Made by a program: the position numbers and the translations under genes. A stretch of 14,884 bases of DNA from Clavulina sp. PMI_390. Its lineage: Eukaryota; Basidiomycota; Agaricomycetes; Cantharellales; Hydnaceae. The stretch spans positions 24,800-39,683 of the forward strand of contig WIDE01000191.1 in the NCBI GenBank assembly GCA_015039315.1, given 5' to 3'. The notes beneath the pieces are model-generated. The model was given only the letters and a program-made list of their open reading frames with translations. It did not search any database and was not told the DNA's origin. Of this stretch, positions 9,645-14,884 are shown one piece after another (positions within the stretch are counted from its first letter, which is position 1; each line of letters opens with the position of its first letter).

Positions 9645-10198
9645 CCCCTCGGCTCCGAGATTTACTCGCCGCTCTTCTTTCTTTCCCTCCTCTCCTTCCT
9701 CACTGGATTACTTCGAGGCTATCACCCATAAGCACACATTCTCCTACTCCTGGTGGTACTATTCTCCCTCGTCCTCAAGGTTACCCAGAATATATACCTA
9801 CCCAACGTGAATCCAGATAATGACTTTACAGGCCCCCTCCCCCAAATGACCACTGCATCCATTTCGTTCGCTAGATGAGACCACCCACTATCCCCATCCT
9901 CACTTCTCGAGTGTCGCGCTTTCGTTCCGCCTGTAGCCCATCCCACTTCCGCATCAGCTCATGTTTTCATCCCCGGCGTCATGAAAACCGCTCGCAATCT
10001 CATTCAACTGCCTCTTCCTCTACCCTCCACTCGCACTCATTTACTTGTAAACTTGTTCCTTCATGCATCGTTTCTCCCATCGTGTATATCAGGTGGAGGA
10101 TTCCGGTTAGCCATGGCAAATGTTTACGCTCGTCCGATCGCGTAGCCTTGCAGTGCGTTGTGGATCTGGTGGCCACAGGAGGTATCCATTCTTGAGCC
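9645..10198 (+). repeat. Long dispersed direct repeat, copy A
   Basis: This segment aligns along its length with 12824-13363 in the same orientation. Identical blocks include 9894-9926 = 13061-13093 (33 bp), 9977-10003 = 13137-13163 (27 bp) and 10119-10143 = 13282-13306 (25 bp). By eye the right half is about 85% identical and the left half lower. Offsets vary from 3160 to 3180, showing several indels that are not multiples of three, so the shared sequence is probably not coding. The 5' third is strongly pyrimidine-rich. Both copies end at TGAGCC, after which similarity stops. No transposase or recognisable terminal repeats accompany it. Confidence 0.85.
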
Positions 10199-11610
10199 GA
10201 TGAATAGCACCTTTGTGAGGTATTAGCCTATGATCTGTGTCCTCATATTACCACATTATCTCTCAGCTCCACGCAATGTGGTCATCTTCAACAATCTCAA
10301 GGGGATATCCGAAACTGGTAGCATCATACCAGGACAAGAGCTTGTCCTCAGATTTTTGCGGGGCCTCTTGGTGGCCCCTGGAGAATCAAAGGGCGGTTTA
10401 ACGTGGCCGGCTGGCGAAGTCGCTCCACAACACCGAGCCTTCTCCAGGCTTACGATTGGAAAGCGACTGTGGTAGTCAACTGAGTCAAGAGAGCATCAAG
10501 CTCAATTGACAGGATTCAGGCGAATAAACATAATTATATTCATGGTTGGAGTGAGTTCATCATTAGATGATAACAAGTACTCTAACCAAGCGAGTGTGGT
10601 ATCAGCGATGTTGGGAGAGCTTTCAACGATGGAGAAAATCCCGCGCCATACTCAGGAATATCTCATCAACAATGGCGACATGGACGGCTTTCAATCTGGC
10701 TCCGAACACTGACCCCCCGGCTGTTCGGCCGACTGATTGATGGGATGACACCCTATTCATCCTCGCAGCTGGAAGCGGCACAAGCTGCGGGGTGCTTGCC
10801 TGGGCATGACAGAGGCCAATGGCGAGGTGGCAGAAGCTCAAGAGCGAGCGAGCGAGGGTTTGAGATGTTCTTGACAGACGGCGCACTGGGCGATGGCGGA
10901 TCGGCGCACGTTCACAGAGCAGGACACCCTGGCTGTCGTGAATGGGAAGAGCGGCGAGATGCGTAGTAGCAGCAGGAGTGCTCATGCGACGAAGAGAGAA
11001 TGAATGTGTAGAGCATCGCTCCAGCTCCACGCGGTGCTGTGAATAGAGATAGTGCAAGTCGGGTAAGAGAGAGAGATTCCAGGCGGCGGCGAATTTGAAC
11101 TAGGTAGAGATCGGATCCGGCAAGTAGATCAAGGCCCTATAGTCGCTCATGAGTGGATGAGCAGGGAAAAATAACAGATTGACTCACGGTTGCGCGCCAG
11201 CTAACTCTCTGTCCACTCTTCTCCAGCTACCCGCTAGTGGCTGGCCCACAATAGGGATCATTCTCATCGTATCGCACCGATCAGCGCGCGGGGTCGTCCC
11301 GACATGACAGAGCCAGCGGTGCGCCCCCTGTCCAGCCTGGCATAGCGTGGCCAACCGGACTCGCCGGCCGGTCTGCTAGTTCATAAACACTCTTCCTCGT
11401 ATCCGCCCCCTAGGAAGGTAGCACGGCCAGCGACGAGTGCACATCTGCCGACGTCGGGGCCAAAGGAGGAGGTGGATGCGGAGGCAGGCAGGGAGAACAA
11501 GCGAGTGAAGGAGGGAGCGCGGGGCCTAGAACGGAGCATCCCTGGGTTGACGATAGGCTAGGGCGATCCGCGAGCACAACGCTCGGCACGCTCGGCGGAG
11601 CAGAGTCGCG

Positions 11611-11632
11611 CCACCACCACCACCACCACCAC
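11611..11632. repeat. (CCA)7 microsatellite
   Basis: Seven perfect CCA triplets in an otherwise GC-rich stretch; GGT on the minus strand. Confidence 0.95.
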
Positions 11633-12186
11633 GCCAGGTCTCACCGCCCAGGCTCACGAACGAGAAACGGCTGTGCGGCAGGTCTTGGTGCGACGATGGG
11701 AAGAAGATGGAAGAAGATGAATGATGCGAAATCGCCTGCGCGTGGTATCGTGAGGACGGACCGCACAAAAGCTAGAGCGAGTGCGCTTGAATCTGGCGGC
11801 GGCGGGTGCGAGTATTAGAGGGAAGAGGAGTCCATCCAATGAGGTAGACTGAATGTGGGGGCCCACCTTCCTTCTTTCCTCGACAAGGGAGCGCGAAAAC
11901 GCTATGGCCGGTGACTAACGATGATGGTTGCGGATCCTGGGGCTATTGGTGGACGCCCCAGAGTAACAAACGCGTCCATTGTTGGTTGGTCCCTATGTTG
12001 CTGTTCGTCCTCGCTGAGACCAGCGTGGATGAGGTCGACAATGATTGTGATGGGCATCCCAGTGGCTTAGCCCATCGGGATGTAGTCAGTCGGTCATGTC
12101 GCGTTCCTTTGGGGCACATTCGGGTGCGCGGTGGTGGGGGTAAAGTAGGAAGTATCTTCACCTGATCTGCTCTGGGTAGACAAGGT

Positions 12187-12247
12187 CTGAAGTTCGTTAG
12201 CAAGTGTGCAGGATGGACCGCGCCAGGTGTCAGTACATACCCCTCAC
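12187..12247 (-). other. Intron-like element
   Basis: On the minus strand ACTCTTCAG is followed by donor GTGAGG (12247). A second donor, GTATGT, lies 7 nt further on. Then come a perfect branch sequence GCTAAC (12201-12196) and acceptor AACTTCAG ending at 12187. The length is 61 nt (54 nt from the second donor), typical of this window's introns. This suggests a transcribed, spliced minus-strand gene here, but I could not build a convincing protein across it. Confidence 0.4.
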
Positions 12248-12455
12248 CTGAAGAGTACGGGATCGCCTGTTGAACGAGATGGCGCCAACGAATAACGACA
12301 GATAACTTTCAGGATGTTGGACGTGGCGGAAAGATGACAAGAGAGGGCTCGGCGTAACCGATGGTAGTGGGTGAAGAGAGCTGTCGTCGTGCACGCACTG
12401 CGGTGGAGGTGGTACAGTAGAGCGAGTGGTGGGACAGAGACGAGATCTGAACACG

Positions 12456-12782
12456 TCAAAGGACTTGCTGAGGTGAGAGGCAACAGTGAGCAGAATTTGT
12501 GCATCGAGACGTCAAAGGAGGGGGCTCATGTTGAACGGACGTCGACGATGATAGTCTTTGCTCTCGTAGCAGAGGCTTGAATGATCCACTGAACTCTTCA
12601 TGGGAGAGAGGGTCACCCCAAATGATCACCACTGGGTGGTATATATATATCTCTGCGTCAAGCACGTCCTCACTACTTTGTACCCATCGTCCCTCTGAGA
12701 ACAAACCAGATAGATCTCTGTGGCAGCCAAGCAGTGTCAAGGCATCCCACCGAATTCGATGAATCTCGACCGAGACGCGCAT
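12456..12782 (-). CDS. Weak candidate: hypothetical 108-residue open frame
   Basis: ATG at 12782, TGA at 12458-12456. I recognise no family. The first 75 residues look reasonably protein-like (mixed hydrophobic and charged, with VVIIWGDPLSHEEF in the middle); the end becomes Ser/Cys/Pro-rich. It starts 42 bp from the edge of direct-repeat copy B and lies about 200 bp upstream, on the same strand, of an intron-like element. It might therefore be a first exon of a spliced gene. In DNA of this composition a 108-codon frame can arise by chance. Confidence 0.2.
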   Translation of the reverse strand: MRVSVEIHRIRWDALTLLGCHRDLSGLFSEGRWVQSSEDVLDAEIYIYHPVVIIWGDPLSHEEFSGSFKPLLREQRLSSSTSVQHEPPPLTSRCTNSAHCCLSPQQVL

Positions 12783-12823
12783 CGTATGATATCAGTCTGG
12801 GTAGCAGTACTGTAGCAGTGCAT

Positions 12824-13363
12824 TCCTTCGGCCCCGAGTCTCCGATTCACTCGTCCGTCTTCTTTCTTTCCTTCCTCACTGGATTACTTTGAGGCTATCC
12901 TCCCCAAGTACACAGTCTCGCACTCCTAATGGCACTACTCTTCCTCTTCCTCAAGGCTACCCACAGTGTGTACCTACCCAACATGAATCTAGATAATGTA
13001 TTTACCTCCCACTCCCCGAAAATATCAGTGCATCCATTATTCTTCTCTGGATGACCCCACCCATCCTCACTTCTCGAGTGTCGCGCTTTCGTTCTACCCG
13101 AAGCCCTATCTCACTTCCCCATCAGCTCATCCCCGACGTCATGAAAACCGCTCGCAATCTCATCCAGCTGTACTCTTCCTCTCTGCCCTCCACCCGCACT
13201 CATTACTTGTAAACCTGTTCCTTCATGCTTGGTTTCTTTCATTGTGTATCTGAGGCGGGGAATCGCGGTTAGCCACGCCAAAATGTTTACGCTCGTCCGA
13301 TCGCGTGGCCTTCCAGTGCGTAGTGGATCTGTTTGGGCTGCAGGGGGTGTCCAGTCCTGAGCC
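12824..13363 (+). repeat. Long dispersed direct repeat, copy B
   Basis: Partner of the segment at 9645-10198. It begins at CTTCGGCCCCGAG, matching CCTCGGCTCCGAG in copy A, and ends in CCTGAGCC. It lacks about 9 bp present in copy A (near 13129) and carries other small indels. The flanks on both sides show no similarity to those of copy A that I can see. Possible readings are two remnants of one non-autonomous element, or duplicated regulatory DNA. Confidence 0.85.
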
Positions 13364-14884
13364 CACTCTCACCACAACACTTGCCCTTACTTGACGCTGA
13401 TGCCCTCGTGCTTTTCATAACCTCCCCTCTTTTAAGCTAGGATACCTTTACAAACTCTCATGCTTCGAAGCTTTCGGCCACCCACTCCGACGTTCCCACT
13501 GCCACTCCTCCACGTCGTGCATGACAGGGACCGACTGGGACATCTACTATCGCACTTTGCTAGGAGCACCATGCTCGGCTCATCGTCTTCCTTCCCAAAG
13601 CATGTCTCCGACAGTAGCTATGATATCTTAAGATTCTCTTCCTCGACGACGTGAAGCAATCGGGATGATCTCGCCGCTTGAGTGAGGAGATAAGAAATCC
13701 TCGTTGCTTCCAGCTGCTTCCATACACTAGCTCCCACCCTCCCTCTCGACGTGTTTTCCAGCCAGCACACCTCAACTTTCCACTCTCGTCTTCAGTTCGT
13801 CTCTGCCCTCGCTCGCATTCGATGCTGATATATTTTGTTATTTCATTCATGCTGCTCCATATATTTCCCGCCTCCCAGCAGGTACATGTATGCTGATGCA
13901 TCCCTATCCGACCCAGCTCGACGCCGCGCCACTTCAACGCTAGTGCCCCTGCGCGTTATCCTACCACCCACTACCAAAACAAGTGCTGCTCCCCAAATGA
14001 GATTTGCATTCCGCAAGAACGACCGCCAGCCATCGTGTCAACTTTCAAGAGCCAAAATGCTAGCACACTCTCGAGTGCTGTCCAACACTTCAGTATCTGT
14101 CGCCGGTCGCACCCGCAGCGCACCCGTCCGCGGTAATCATCATCTGGACGTTCGCTCGTAGCAGTCACCCCCACCACCACCACTCACTTTATCCCACCTC
14201 ATCCATATCGCACCTCCACCTCTCTGCAAAATCCTTGCGTCACGCACAGTAAGCCTAGGTGATGTCGATGTCGATGCTGTCTTGGGAGAAGTGTTTGGAG
14301 CCAGTAAGCACATGAACCTTCTCGCTCGTCCTTTCTGGTTCTTCTTGCTCAGGATCAGTTTTTTTACTGATCCCATTATTATTGTCAGCTCCACTCCTTG
14401 CTGGATAGCCTCTTTCTAGCCTGTGTTAACCTACTCCGCTGCACTTCTTGCATCGCTACCACCGTCTCTTATGCACCATGCATTTTGCGAATCAGCCTTC
14501 ATGCTATGATTGGCATCGCAATTCGTCATCGTCGTCATCCCCGTTCACTCTCAATACAACAATTTCACCGCCCACGCATCTCGACGATTCGTCGATACGA
14601 CTAGGCAGTCAACAGATCCGAATCTCGTCAGGTAAGTAGGTTGGCCTGCCCTGCAGGAGTGGCCCACACCTATACCATTGAGTGGCATGCTCCTTCATCT
14701 TGCATCTGGTATATATTTCGTGCATTCTCGGGGTGTCCCCAGCTCTGGTTCACTTGTTTCGCTGGTGTGCGCCACATGCTGGTCCTCCAGATCTGATCAC
14801 CTCTGATTTTGTTCCCCTGTTTCTCATAATCCTTCTCGCCTCTTGGCCTTGTGTCATTTTTTCTTCACTTTCTTGTCCTCGCTT
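13364..14884. other. Pyrimidine-rich, gene-free right end
   Basis: The plus strand is visibly C/T-rich throughout. Open frames are below 126 codons, in mixed frames and strands, with no recognisable domain. The last 200 bp are especially T/C-rich. Such tracts often precede transcription starts in basidiomycetes, so a plus-strand gene may begin beyond the window; that is inference. Confidence 0.45.
14352..14373. repeat. Perfect hairpin with T6 loop
   Basis: GGATCAGT (14352-14359), six T, then ACTGATCC (14366-14373): a perfect 8-bp stem. It has no gene context, so a function cannot be assigned. Confidence 0.8.

Larger units (their letters stand above)
10199..12823. other. DNA between the two direct repeats, no recognised gene
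   Basis: From about 10480 to 12560 the plus strand is again purine-rich. The longest open frame is on the minus strand, 11057-10623 (first ATG at 10985, 121 codons to its stop). It is Arg/Ser/Leu/His-rich and matches nothing I know. A second minus-strand frame at 12782-12456 is listed separately. No reverse transcriptase, integrase or transposase motif was seen, so this is not an obvious autonomous element body. Confidence 0.5.

Noticed and set aside
10230..10475. 81-codon plus frame vaguely like an ABC-transporter nucleotide-binding start
   Set aside because: The resemblance (a PGQELVL-like stretch) lacks a real Walker A and any continuation; likely chance.
10623..11057. 144-codon minus-strand frame, the longest in the right half
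   Set aside because: The first ATG is at 10985; the content is Arg/Ser/His-rich without motif or intron evidence. Mentioned only in the region description.
9551..13380. LTR retrotransposon with the two direct repeats as LTRs
   Set aside because: No TG...CA ends, primer-binding site, polypurine tract, target-site duplication or pol-like protein could be seen, and the copies have different lengths and many indels.
1..14884. tRNA, rRNA or CRISPR features
   Set aside because: No cloverleaf with a GTTCRA box, no rRNA-like stretch and no spaced identical repeats were found. The GGTTC motifs near position 80 are part of the low-complexity repeat.

Overview
The window looks like nuclear DNA of a filamentous basidiomycete, most likely an Agaricomycete. 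It has short GT-AG introns (57-121 nt), several with CTAAC- or CTGAC-like branch points. It carries a large NACHT-WD40 gene of the kind found in fungal allorecognition/innate-immunity repertoires, beside long gene-poor DNA with simple repeats. The species cannot be named from this sequence.

The only gene I can support firmly lies on the minus strand, from a start at 6729 to a stop at 1041. I assembled it by hand as eight exons whose reading phases fit at every junction. Read 5' to 3' it encodes a kinase-like domain (about residues 60-345), a Ser/Pro-rich linker (about 353-395), a NACHT/STAND nucleotide-binding module with its helical follow-on region (about 396-1000), thirteen nearly identical 43-residue WD40 repeats with a degenerate unit at each end (about 1001-1624), and a conserved-looking C-terminal tail. 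The predicted protein is about 1720 residues. The layout is that of a tripartite NOD-like receptor: N-terminal effector, NACHT switch, WD40 sensor. Here the effector position is held by a kinase whose VAIK lysine is replaced by arginine. The weakest point is the 121-nt intron at 5394-5274, which joins the kinase to the NACHT half.

Positions 1-1040 lie downstream of this gene. They hold a GAACC-type degenerate repeat at the window edge and a small 20-bp tandem repeat, and no recognisable gene.

Positions 6730-14884 (about 8 kb) contain no gene I recognise. They show two diverged copies of a roughly 550-bp direct repeat (about 9645-10198 and 12824-13363), two triplet microsatellites, hairpins, and alternating purine-rich and pyrimidine-rich blocks. 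A few short open frames and one very good intron-like element (minus strand, 12247-12187) hint at a small spliced gene or relic. I could not assemble a convincing product. The far right end is pyrimidine-rich and could be the promoter side of a plus-strand gene beyond the window.
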